Below are positions 26,563 to 34,022 of a DNA stretch of 64,000 nt, one piece after another. A model generated the notes under the pieces. The model saw only the letters and a program-made list of their open reading frames with translations. It searched no databases and was not told the DNA's origin. The DNA is from Bacillota bacterium (GTDB taxonomy: Bacteria; Bacillota; Clostridia; Tissierellales; Sedimentibacteraceae). How positions within the stretch are numbered: the first letter of the stretch is position 1; each line of letters begins with the position of its first letter. The translations under genes and the position numbers were made by a program. The stretch lies in contig JAEWJT010000006.1 of assembly GCA_023386345.1 (NCBI GenBank), forward strand, positions 1-64,000, in the 5' to 3' direction.

Positions 26563-26917
26563 AATAATATTATTGTTTGTAAAACATAGTTATGGTATAA
26601 TTACGCAATAGAAAGATGCTAGTATCTATGCCAATAATACCTATTAAGGATTTGAAAAATACAAGTGAAATTTCTTAAATGTGCAAAGATGCTTGATGCT
26701 AAGTCTTTTTTAAAAGTTTATATAAAAATGTGAAAGTTCAAATTCTACACAAAATAAAAATATATTCATATTGTACACGCATACGAAAATGTTCAAAATG
26801 GATTGGGGGGAGAGACGCTGAGAGATTAAAATTTCAGTGTTTTTCTGTTTGAGTGATAATATAAAAGCAATATACTTATTTGAGATAGCATTTGAAGTTC
26901 TCTTTTTAAGATGGAGG
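26563..26917. other. 355-bp region upstream of the GGDEF gene
   Basis: Contains a promoter-like TATAAT at about 26596, degenerate repeat copy G and a hairpin at 26822-26848 (ACGCTGA/TCAGTGT then TTTTCTGTTT). The hairpin overlaps an upstream extension of the GGDEF frame, which speaks against that extension being translated. Confidence 0.45.
26728..26785 (+). repeat. dispersed intergenic repeat, copy G (degenerate)
   Basis: ATGTGAAAGTTCAAATTCTA, CACAAAATAAAAATATATTC and ATATTGTACACGCAT keep the outline GTGA-AGTTCAAATTCT...AAAA.ATAT...TTGTA..C.C of the repeat, but the GATATC core is lost. Confidence 0.5.
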
Positions 26918-28081
26918 ATGAGAAACATAGATAAAGAAAATTTTAACGATATATATGTCCGTACAGTAGAGAAAGAATATGAAAAGATTGATGGGAAATG
27001 GCTTCAATTGCACTATAAGACGTCAATTGTTTTAGTTATCTTTTCTTTCTTAGTTGAGCTTGTGATGGGGATATTTTTGATTAATTCAGATATGCTTGGG
27101 ACAACAGTTTACAAATTTTTTATCAAATTTTTGATTATCCCAAGTGGGATTAACTTTACTTGTATTATAATAAATATGCTTATAGTAAAATCAAAACGTC
27201 TTTCACAAACTTTCAAAATATATTTAGTATCGCTTATTTTTACGTGTATTGACTTTATTCTTTTTACTGTACATGGCGCTTTTGTAACAACTTACTATAT
27301 TGCTACAATAGCTATTATGCTGACTATAATATATGCAAATTATTATGTAACGGGTATTACTGCATTAGCAAGCATTGTTTCAATGGTAATCTCAGAACTG
27401 TTCATAAGATGGGATGTAGATAAAATCAGTATTTTTCAAAGCACGCATCGCTTGAGTGAGTTTTTGATTACTCTTATTACTCTTATCACTTTTTCTATTG
27501 CCTGTATGGTTGTAATTCAATTTAAACGAAAAAAGAACATTGCAATAATACAGAAAGAAGTCGAGCGACAAGAGCTGCAGCAAAGCGTTCATATTGATGA
27601 AATGACTGGAATATATAACCGAAAAGCATTTAGAGATAAATTGAAGTATGTGGAAGATACTGCGTTAGATGTAAAGCACATTCTTGCAATAGTAGATATT
27701 GATAAATTTAAAAGTATCAATGATACATGGGGACATCATATCGGAGACAGATGTCTAATAGAATTTGCAAAAATTCTAAAAGAATACGATACAAATATTA
27801 TTCCTTTTCGCTATGGTGGCGATGAATTTTGCTTGCTGTTCCAAGATATAAGCTTGGAAGCTGCGGAGACTATCTGTAAGGAAATTCAATCTAAAGTCAA
27901 CGAACTGGTCTTTGATGATTATCCAGAAATAAAATTGGCAGCTAGCTTTGGACTTGCGGCTATTTCGGATAAAGTTGATACAGTAAAGCTTTTTATTCAT
28001 GCTGACCATGCTTTATATGAAGCGAAAAAGCTACGTAATTCTGTACGTGTTTTTAGATTGAATGAAGCTATAGAGAATTAG
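26918..28081 (+). CDS. membrane-bound GGDEF diguanylate cyclase
   Basis: 387 residues from the chosen start. Five or six membrane helices occupy residues 25-200, followed by a short coiled coil (KKNIAIIQKEVERQELQ) and a GGDEF domain with the intact active-site loop RYGGDEF, DID...DKFKSIN...G and LTHD-like DEMTGIYNR. It should make the second messenger cyclic di-GMP. No inhibitory RxxD is obvious. Start: ATG 26918 lies right after GGAGG with almost no spacer, so initiation efficiency is doubtful; the frame is open further up to 26837 but crosses a hairpin. Single gene, closed by a bidirectional terminator. Confidence 0.88.
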   Translation: MRNIDKENFNDIYVRTVEKEYEKIDGKWLQLHYKTSIVLVIFSFLVELVMGIFLINSDMLGTTVYKFFIKFLIIPSGINFTCIIINMLIVKSKRLSQTFKIYLVSLIFTCIDFILFTVHGAFVTTYYIATIAIMLTIIYANYYVTGITALASIVSMVISELFIRWDVDKISIFQSTHRLSEFLITLITLITFSIACMVVIQFKRKKNIAIIQKEVERQELQQSVHIDEMTGIYNRKAFRDKLKYVEDTALDVKHILAIVDIDKFKSINDTWGHHIGDRCLIEFAKILKEYDTNIIPFRYGGDEFCLLFQDISLEAAETICKEIQSKVNELVFDDYPEIKLAASFGLAAISDKVDTVKLFIHADHALYEAKKLRNSVRVFRLNEAIEN

Positions 28082-28100
28082 AATAATCTTTTTTAGATAT

Positions 28101-28141
28101 AAAAAATGACAGATTTCAATAAGAGAATCTGTCATTTTTTT
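28101..28141. terminator. bidirectional terminator between convergent genes
   Basis: AAAAAATGACAGATT pairs with AATCTGTCATTTTTT, with T runs on both strands, between the GGDEF gene and the methyltransferase gene. Confidence 0.85.
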
Positions 28142-28179
28142 ATTATAGTATTATATAAAGGCTTCTTCAATCTGCTTTT

Positions 28180-28905
28180 TTATTTTTTAGCTTTAACTAA
28201 CAGCATCATAGGTCTTCTCATTTCATTTTTCATCCATGGAAATTCCATCATACTTTGATGAGGCATTGCTTCTTCAATTGCCTCAATAGAAAAGCCATTT
28301 TCCAATAATCCATTTAGAATTTGAGTAAGTGTGTGATGCTGTTTCATTACATTCTTACCTAAAAAATTTGTTTGTCTAAGTCCTGGATAGAAATAATTAT
28401 CAACAGGCCAGTATAAGATGTTTCCATCGCTATCGTAAATCCAATCTTGTTTAATACTTCCTGTAAAAACAGGGTGTTCTATATTGAATAAAAAAATGCC
28501 ACTTTCCTTTAATGTTTTATATACATTTTTATAAATTTCATTTAAGTCCTCAACATAGTGAAGAACTAAATTTGAAACAACAAAATCATAAGTATTTACA
28601 GGGTAATCATAATTGTTTAATCCACATACTTGATAATCAATTCTTTTGTCAGCATTTTTTTCCTTTGCTGTTGCAATCATTTTTTTACTTAAATCTATGC
28701 CTAACACACTATCTGCTCCACATTCGATTGCGTATTTACAATGCCAGCCATAGCCACAACCTAAATCTAAAACCTTTTTGTTAGTTAGATTTGGAAATAA
28801 TGCTTTTAGTTGATGCCATTCACCAGCTCCATCTAAACCCTTTAGACTACGATCCATTGTTGAGTACTCTTTAAAAAATTCTTCATTATCATAAATATTA
28901 TTCAT
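28180..28905 (-). CDS. SAM-dependent methyltransferase (class I)
   Basis: 241 residues with the Rossmann-type methyltransferase core: motif I VLDLGCGYGWHC, the acidic GIDLS end of strand 2 and NLVLHYVED as post-motif II. A C-terminal part with HTLTQILNGLLENGF is shared with small-molecule (Methyltransf_11/UbiE-like) enzymes. Substrate unknown. AAAGAGGTT precedes the ATG. Single gene on the minus strand. Confidence 0.85.
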   Translation of the reverse strand: MNNIYDNEEFFKEYSTMDRSLKGLDGAGEWHQLKALFPNLTNKKVLDLGCGYGWHCKYAIECGADSVLGIDLSKKMIATAKEKNADKRIDYQVCGLNNYDYPVNTYDFVVSNLVLHYVEDLNEIYKNVYKTLKESGIFLFNIEHPVFTGSIKQDWIYDSDGNILYWPVDNYFYPGLRQTNFLGKNVMKQHHTLTQILNGLLENGFSIEAIEEAMPHQSMMEFPWMKNEMRRPMMLLVKAKK

Positions 28906-28988
28906 ATATTTAACCTCTTTTTATTATAAGTCGTATTTTTATTATGGATATTATAACATATCTAAATAAAAATTATATATTTTATGAA

Positions 28989-29912
28989 TTAAAGTGTATT
29001 TGCAGACATTAATTTTGCATTATTCATATAAATATCGTGGATTACTTCTTGAAGCTCTTTTAAAAAAATTTCTGCTGCTTTAGAAAAAATCTGATATTTT
29101 TTCCATACTATGTTTAAATGTGCTTCTAGTTGTGGCTCCAATGGTTTGAAGCATAGATTGCTAGAGTCACTTGTATTTACTAACTTATCTAAAGTTAAAG
29201 CATATCCAATCCCTTCTTCTACCATTATTGAGGCGTTATAAATTAGATTATAAGTTGTAACAATATTTAGCTTTTCAGAATTACTACCAAACCACCCTGA
29301 TAAGTCATTTCCGGCAAGAGCTTGGATAGAGCAAAGCAATGGTATATCTAGCATATTCTCTGAACGGATTTTATCCAAAGAAGATAGGGGACTATCTTTT
29401 CTCATCAAAAGACCCCAGGTATCTGTTACTGGAAGGCGCAGACAGTCATATTTTTGAATATTTGCTGACCCAATGATAATACCAAAATCTAGTAGTCCTT
29501 TATCTAGTCGTTCCATTACATCATAAGCATTCCCACTATATAAATGATATTTAATGCTAGGATATTTTTTCTGTAATTTTTTTACTACTATAGCGATAAT
29601 CCGCATGGCATCTGTTTCGCCTCCACCGATGTAAATATCACCACTAATAATTTCATCCATACTTCCAATCTCTGATTCGGTTTTATTAATAAGTTCTGTA
29701 ATTTCTTGTGCCCTTTTACGAAGTAACATCCCTTCTTCTGTGAGAGTAATTCGTCGGTTTCCACGGATGAAAAGTTTTTTTCCTAGTTCTTCTTCTAATT
29801 CCATCAGTTGCTTTGAAAGTGTTGGCTGTGTAACATTCAACACTCTTGCCGCCGCTGTAATACTCTCTTCTCTTGCTACTGTTAAAAAATAACGTAAAAC
29901 TCTAAACTCCAT
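28989..29912 (-). CDS. LysR-family transcriptional regulator
   Basis: 307 residues: winged HTH at residues 1-60 (FLTVAREESITAAARVLNVT, QPTLSKQLMELEEELG) and a periplasmic-binding-type effector domain (residues 90-300). GAGGAGG lies before the ATG on the minus strand. It is divergent from an iron alcohol dehydrogenase gene 160 bases away, the classical layout in which the LysR protein controls its neighbour; the effector is unknown. Confidence 0.93.
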   Translation of the reverse strand: MEFRVLRYFLTVAREESITAAARVLNVTQPTLSKQLMELEEELGKKLFIRGNRRITLTEEGMLLRKRAQEITELINKTESEIGSMDEIISGDIYIGGGETDAMRIIAIVVKKLQKKYPSIKYHLYSGNAYDVMERLDKGLLDFGIIIGSANIQKYDCLRLPVTDTWGLLMRKDSPLSSLDKIRSENMLDIPLLCSIQALAGNDLSGWFGSNSEKLNIVTTYNLIYNASIMVEEGIGYALTLDKLVNTSDSSNLCFKPLEPQLEAHLNIVWKKYQIFSKAAEIFLKELQEVIHDIYMNNAKLMSANTL

Positions 29913-29931
29913 GTTTAATTCCTCCTCAATT

Positions 29932-29953
29932 ATACTATATCATGTTTTAGTAT
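29932..29953. promoter_or_regulatory. dyad in the LysR/alcohol dehydrogenase intergenic region
   Basis: ATACTA-N10-TAGTAT is an inverted repeat with the T-N11-A character of LysR boxes, 20 bases upstream of the LysR start. Confidence 0.45.
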
Positions 29954-30072
29954 TCTCGTAAACTATGGATAAGTATTCTTTATAAGTATTTGATATTGAA
30001 TAAATTTTTAGATATAATAAAAGTGATTTGATTTACAAATTAAAAAAATTGAAAAATACAAGGAGAATTATT

Positions 30073-31245
30073 ATGGGTTTTAATATGTATGTACCAACAC
30101 GTTTTATATTTGGAAATGGGCGATTAAATAAACTTAACCAACAAAAAATGCCAGGAAAAAAGGCTATTCTTGCGATATCCAAGGGCAAATCTGTGCGTGA
30201 AAATGGAGCACTTGACCGTACTATGGAACAGTTGAAAAAGGCTGGGGTTGAAGTAGCTGTATTTAGTGGAATTGGAGCAAATCCTACAAAAACTGAGGTT
30301 ATGAATGGAGCAAAATTTGCTCGCGACAATCAATGTGACTTTATCGTTGCACTGGGTGGAGGAAGTGTCATGGATGCTTCTAAAGCTATAGCTATGATGG
30401 CTACTAATGATGGAGATCTGTGGGATTATGTTGGAGGAAAAACTGGTAAAGGAATGCCTCTTGTAAATAATCCACTTCCTATTATCTGTATTACTACAAC
30501 TGCTGGAACTGGCAGTGAGGCAGATCAATGGGGTGTTGTAACTAACGAGGAAACTAATGAAAAAATAGGTATTGGAGGATATGATTCCACGTTCCCTGTA
30601 TTGTCCATTATTGACCCTGAGCTAATGGTGTCAGTACCTCCTAAATTTACTGCTTACCAAGGGTTTGACGCCTTATTCCATGCTACTGAGTGCTATATTT
30701 CTAAATTTGCGAATAGCATGAGTGACATGTATGCACTTACAGCAATTGAGAATGTAGGAAAATATCTTGTTCGCGCATTCAAAAATGGCAATGACATAGA
30801 AGCAAGAGAAGGAATGGCTTTTGCTAATACACTTTCTGGTGTGGTTATGACTATAAGTGCTACAACAGCAGAACACTCTTTAGAACATGCTATGTCTGCT
30901 TATCATCCTGAACTTCCTCATGGTGCGGGGCTTATCATGATATCTAAGGCGTTTCACGGATTTTTTATCGAAAAGCATACTTGTGATGAGCGTTTTATCC
31001 GTATGGCACAAGCTTTGGGTATGAAAGATGCAAAAAAACCAGAGGATTTCTTAACAGTATTGGCTGAATTGCAAGAAGACTGTGGCGTAGCAGATTTGAA
31101 GATGAGTGATTATAGTATCACAGCTGATGAATTAGACAAAATAGCTACCAATGCTCGTGAAACAATGGGTGGCTTGTTTGCTGCAAACCCATGTGAAATG
31201 ACACATGAGGATTGTGTAGAAGTTTTAAGAAAATCATATCGCTGA
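30073..31245 (+). CDS. iron-containing alcohol dehydrogenase
   Basis: 390 residues from the chosen start (ATG 30073, AAGGAG 9 bases upstream; an in-frame ATG 15 codons earlier lacks a binding site). Group III Fe-ADH: the NAD(P)-binding GGGSVMDASKA, the TTAGTGSEAD stretch, and the metal ligands Asp in the IDPELM region, His in FDALFHATE, and the two His of AEHSLEHAMS and YHPELPHG. Closest in outline to butanol dehydrogenase/YqhD-type enzymes that reduce aldehydes. Divergent from the LysR gene, probably its target. Confidence 0.93.
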   Translation: MGFNMYVPTRFIFGNGRLNKLNQQKMPGKKAILAISKGKSVRENGALDRTMEQLKKAGVEVAVFSGIGANPTKTEVMNGAKFARDNQCDFIVALGGGSVMDASKAIAMMATNDGDLWDYVGGKTGKGMPLVNNPLPIICITTTAGTGSEADQWGVVTNEETNEKIGIGGYDSTFPVLSIIDPELMVSVPPKFTAYQGFDALFHATECYISKFANSMSDMYALTAIENVGKYLVRAFKNGNDIEAREGMAFANTLSGVVMTISATTAEHSLEHAMSAYHPELPHGAGLIMISKAFHGFFIEKHTCDERFIRMAQALGMKDAKKPEDFLTVLAELQEDCGVADLKMSDYSITADELDKIATNARETMGGLFAANPCEMTHEDCVEVLRKSYR

Positions 31246-31308
31246 TTAGAATATAGAGAAGATGATATATTAAGTGAGTTTAAGTGAGTTTCAGAACTTC
31301 TAAATAGT

Positions 31309-31347
31309 GGGCTTTCAATCAGAGGTGGGTTGAAAGTCCACCTCTTT
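31309..31347 (+). terminator. terminator after the alcohol dehydrogenase gene
   Basis: AGAGGTGG...CCACCTCTTT with an overlapping alternative stem GGGCTTTCAA/TTGAAAGTCC. About 60 bases after the stop codon. The remaining 180 bases up to the ParB-like gene show nothing else. Confidence 0.7.
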
Positions 31348-31529
31348 ATGTATTAGGCAAGTTCAGAAGACCTTTGTAGTGTCTTCTCTTTTCTATACAG
31401 ATTGCGGGAAAACATCAATAGCTTTATTAAAAAAATGATAATTTCAAAATGGATGGGAAAAATCTCTTGGAAGCGGTGGCGTAGAAGTTGCTTTTAATTT
31501 GAACTAAAAAGATAAGGAGAATGTCAACA

Positions 31530-31943
31530 CTACTTGCTAACACTCTCCCAAATAATCACCCAAAATTCATCAATATTTAATTTTTCTAATGCTTCAAATC
31601 TATGATTTCCGTCATTTAATTCATACTTTCCGTCAGTATGATTAATAATAAGCGGAGGCATATCCCAATCACCATTTTTATATTTGCTCATAATAGCATT
31701 AACATTTGAATTAAAGCCTGATTCTGAAATCTGATACTTTATACCTTCTTCTGGTCCGCAGCATCTTTCAAATAAATCAAGTTTCATCAGGATTGGTGAA
31801 TAATATTTTCTGGGTTCAAGTTTTAGTCCTTCTGAAAAAGGCTTGTTATCTCCTTCGTTACATAAAAACAAATGTATCCATTCCTCTAATTTATTTTTAT
31901 CTGCAAATTCAATAGCTGATGTAGTTGTAGGTTTATAGTTCAT
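31530..31943 (-). CDS. ParB/sulfiredoxin-fold protein
   Basis: 137 residues. The C-terminal half, MPPLIINHTDGKYELNDGNH followed by RFEALEKLN, carries the D-G-x-H-R motif of ParB N-terminal-like (ParB/Srx) domains, which bind nucleotide or act as nucleases/kinases. The N-terminal part is unassigned. It starts 2 bases after the stop of the upstream methyltransferase gene, so the pair is an operon, perhaps acting on the same RNA or DNA substrate. Function unproven. Confidence 0.72.
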   Translation of the reverse strand: MNYKPTTTSAIEFADKNKLEEWIHLFLCNEGDNKPFSEGLKLEPRKYYSPILMKLDLFERCCGPEEGIKYQISESGFNSNVNAIMSKYKNGDWDMPPLIINHTDGKYELNDGNHRFEALEKLNIDEFWVIIWESVSK

Positions 31944-31945
31944 TG

Positions 31946-32683
31946 TTATAAACTCACTTTCTGTAATAATTCTATTTTTCTTTTACCTACTATAATTTTA
32001 CGAATTATTTTATATCCTGCATTAGTAATTCTCTGAGCTTTATCGCTGCTTATTGCAATAACTGAATTTTTATTTAAAACACAAGCAACTGTATCCAGTA
32101 GCTTATCGATAGCATGCTGACTGCTATCTGACCAAGATACCAAATTTCCATATGGTATATCAGTAAAAATAATATCAGCCTTAAAATCCTTTTGTGATAA
32201 AGAGTTCTGCTTTGTAACGTCAGCTGAAAATACTGAGCAGTCAATTAATTGATTTTGTGAATAAATTTGTTTAAGCAAATTATCAGCACTAATAATTGCT
32301 TCCTTATGAGATTCTTTTCCAAACTCATTATACATCTCTATAAGTTGAGATTTGCGATTATTCAATCCTTGTACTGTTAAAAGGTTTAAGTTTTCTTTTG
32401 CAAGTTCAACAGCATCTGCTGAAATATCCGATGCGAAAATAGAAGAAATTTTATTGCCAAGCATAAATCCTAAAGCTGTCAATAAATATGCTCCACCGCA
32501 GCATGGGTCATACACAACTGCTTTACTATCTTTTTTTCCTATAATATCCAAGCAGGTCATACAAATTTCTCCAGCTAACCTAACTGGAAAATTTGTATAA
32601 CCAGATTTGTGATAAATTACTCGACCAGATGCAAAATCTTCAAAATTTTTATTTTCAATATATCTGTAATTCAAATGCTTCAC
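31946..32683 (-). CDS. AviRa-like rRNA methyltransferase
   Basis: 245 residues. The opening YHKSGYTNFPVRLAGEI, the SAM loop DPCCGGAYLLTALGFM, ASDIS at the end of strand 2 and the catalytic-type FTDIPYG resemble AviRa, the 23S rRNA guanine-N methyltransferase behind avilamycin resistance. Chromosomal relatives without a resistance role are common, so methylation of rRNA is likely and resistance uncertain. First gene of an operon with the ParB-like gene; no good ribosome binding site is visible before ATG 32683. Confidence 0.72.
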   Translation of the reverse strand: MKHLNYRYIENKNFEDFASGRVIYHKSGYTNFPVRLAGEICMTCLDIIGKKDSKAVVYDPCCGGAYLLTALGFMLGNKISSIFASDISADAVELAKENLNLLTVQGLNNRKSQLIEMYNEFGKESHKEAIISADNLLKQIYSQNQLIDCSVFSADVTKQNSLSQKDFKADIIFTDIPYGNLVSWSDSSQHAIDKLLDTVACVLNKNSVIAISSDKAQRITNAGYKIIRKIIVGKRKIELLQKVSL

Positions 32684-32724
32684 CGATTATTATATATAAA
32701 TTTACCCTATAGGGTATTGTTTTA

Positions 32725-33093
32725 TCAATGTTTTTTATTTATATGCTCGCGGATTTTTTCAAATGTTTGTTGGCTAATTACGTGTTCAATGCGGCAGGCA
32801 TCTTCTATAGCTGTTTTTTCATCAACACCTAGAGCAATCAACCAGCTTGATATATGAGTATGTCTTTCATAGACAGATTTTGCAATTGTAAGACCATCTT
32901 CAGTAAGGCTAATGCAGCCATCTGAATCCACATTAATATGTCCGCTTTCTCGCAGTTTTTTCATAGCAACACTTACACTTGGTTTTGAAAATCCGAGTTC
33001 ATTTGCAATGTCAATAGAACGTACCGATCCAAGTTTGTTTTTCAACATTAAAATAGTTTCAAGATAATTTTCTGCTGATTCATATATATTCAT
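32725..33093 (-). CDS. DtxR/MntR-family metal-dependent repressor
   Basis: 122 residues from ATG 33093, preceded by AAGGAGG. Winged HTH (SVRSIDIANELGFSKPSVSV) and a short metal-binding/dimerisation domain (ERHTHISSWLIALGVD, CRIEHVIS) as in MntR; no SH3-like third domain. Its likely ligands Asp/Glu/His/Cys (E, H of ERHTHI; E..C-R-I-E-H) are in place. Divergent from the feoA-feoA-feoB operon, whose control region has GTTAG-N6-CTAAC palindromes, so it or the second DtxR protein at 36671 should be the iron-responsive repressor. Confidence 0.88.
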   Translation of the reverse strand: MNIYESAENYLETILMLKNKLGSVRSIDIANELGFSKPSVSVAMKKLRESGHINVDSDGCISLTEDGLTIAKSVYERHTHISSWLIALGVDEKTAIEDACRIEHVISQQTFEKIREHINKKH

Positions 33094-33248
33094 AGATATT
33101 TCCTCCTTAGCATCATACGCCAAAGTCATAGAAACAATAGAGATGATAAAAAGCGTATTTTGATTAATGTATTTATATTATCAGAAAACAATTAATTTTT
33201 CAAGGCTATTTTTTGATTTAAATTTTGTAATTATTTTTAAAATCCCTA

Positions 33249-33304
33249 TTGACAAATATGGTTAGCGGTGGTAAACTGTAAACAAATAGTTAGTTAGAAC
33301 TAAC
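33249..33304 (+). promoter_or_regulatory. feo promoter with operator 1
   Basis: TTGACA (33249-33254), 17 bases, TAAACT (33272-33277), then the palindrome GTTAGTTAGAACTAAC (33289-33304) just after the expected start of transcription. The spacer also contains an imperfect half, GTTAGCGGTGG. Repressor binding here would block transcription of the feo operon. Confidence 0.8.
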
Positions 33305-33360
33305 CTACATATATTTTCTTGTGATAATTTTCATAAACAAAAGGGCAAGGAGGTGGTATT

Positions 33361-33570
33361 ATGCCTTTAACATTAGCAAAAGCAGGAGAGCAGAATTCTA
33401 TTAAAAAGGTCGGAGGAAGACCAGAAACAAGGCAACATCTTGAAAATTTAGGATTTGTTGTTGGTACTCCTGTTATGGTGATTTCAGAAATTGGTGGTAA
33501 TGTGATTGTAAATATCAAAGAATCTCGCATTGCTCTAAGTCGTGAAATGGCAAGCAAAATTATAATCTGA
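33361..33570 (+). CDS. feoA: ferrous iron transport protein FeoA (first copy)
   Basis: 69 residues, an SH3-like FeoA protein. Seen: MPLTLAKAGE, HLENLGFVVGTPVMV and IKESRIALSREMASKIII, the standard ending. FeoA is a small cytosolic partner of FeoB needed for Fe2+ uptake. AAGGAGG lies before the ATG. First gene of the feo operon; the second feoA follows at 20 bases. Confidence 0.92.
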   Translation: MPLTLAKAGEQNSIKKVGGRPETRQHLENLGFVVGTPVMVISEIGGNVIVNIKESRIALSREMASKIII

Positions 33571-33590
33571 TTAAAAAATGAAGGAGTGGA

Positions 33591-33818
33591 ATGAGTATGC
33601 AGACATTGAAAACCGTGAAATGCGGAGAAACTGTTCATGTTGCGAAGATTAACGGTGCAGGTGCGATTAAGCGTCGAATCATGGATATGGGAATTACAAA
33701 AGGCGTAGAGATTTTTGTACGTAAGGTTGCTCCATTGGGAGACCCTGTAGAAATAACTGTTAGAGGGTATGAGCTTAGCTTGAGAAAAGATGATGCTGAT
33801 ATGATTGAAGTAGAATAA
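33591..33818 (+). CDS. feoA: ferrous iron transport protein FeoA (second copy)
   Basis: 75 residues: LKTVKCGETVHVAKI, RRIMDMGITKGVEIFV and VRGYELSLRKDDADMIEVE, the full FeoA pattern. Two different FeoA proteins before FeoB are frequent in clostridia. AAGGAG precedes two in-frame ATG codons (33591, 33597); the second has the better spacing. Confidence 0.92.
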   Translation: MSMQTLKTVKCGETVHVAKINGAGAIKRRIMDMGITKGVEIFVRKVAPLGDPVEITVRGYELSLRKDDADMIEVE

Positions 33819-33823
33819 AATCC

Positions 33824-33927
33824 TGCCACAAATGTGGAGGCTTTGTGGCAAGATATGCTGCAACGAAACTCTTACAGAAGCGAAAATATGATGATGAAGC
33901 GGAATGTTATGATTTTTCCGCATTTTA
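33824..33927 (+). terminator. two hairpins between feoA and feoB
   Basis: TGCCACAAA/TTTGTGGCA at 33824-33850 lacks a T run; GCGGAA/TTCCGC at 33899-33921 is followed by ATTTTAT. The second may end the feoA transcript, because feoB has its own operators downstream. Confidence 0.5.
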
Positions 33928-33938
33928 TAAGCTTTAGG

Positions 33939-33984
33939 GTTAGCTAGTACTAACTTGTATAATTCAAGGTTAGCACAAGCTAAC
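33939..33984 (+). promoter_or_regulatory. feoB promoter region with operators 2 and 3
   Basis: GTTAGCTAGTACTAAC (33939-33954) and GTTAGCACAAGCTAAC (33969-33984), 30 bases apart, flank a TATAAT box (33958-33963). The -35 region is weak. Same palindrome as operator 1. Confidence 0.75.
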
Positions 33985-34022
33985 TAAAAACTAATTAAAA
34001 ACAATTAAAGGAGGACAGACAA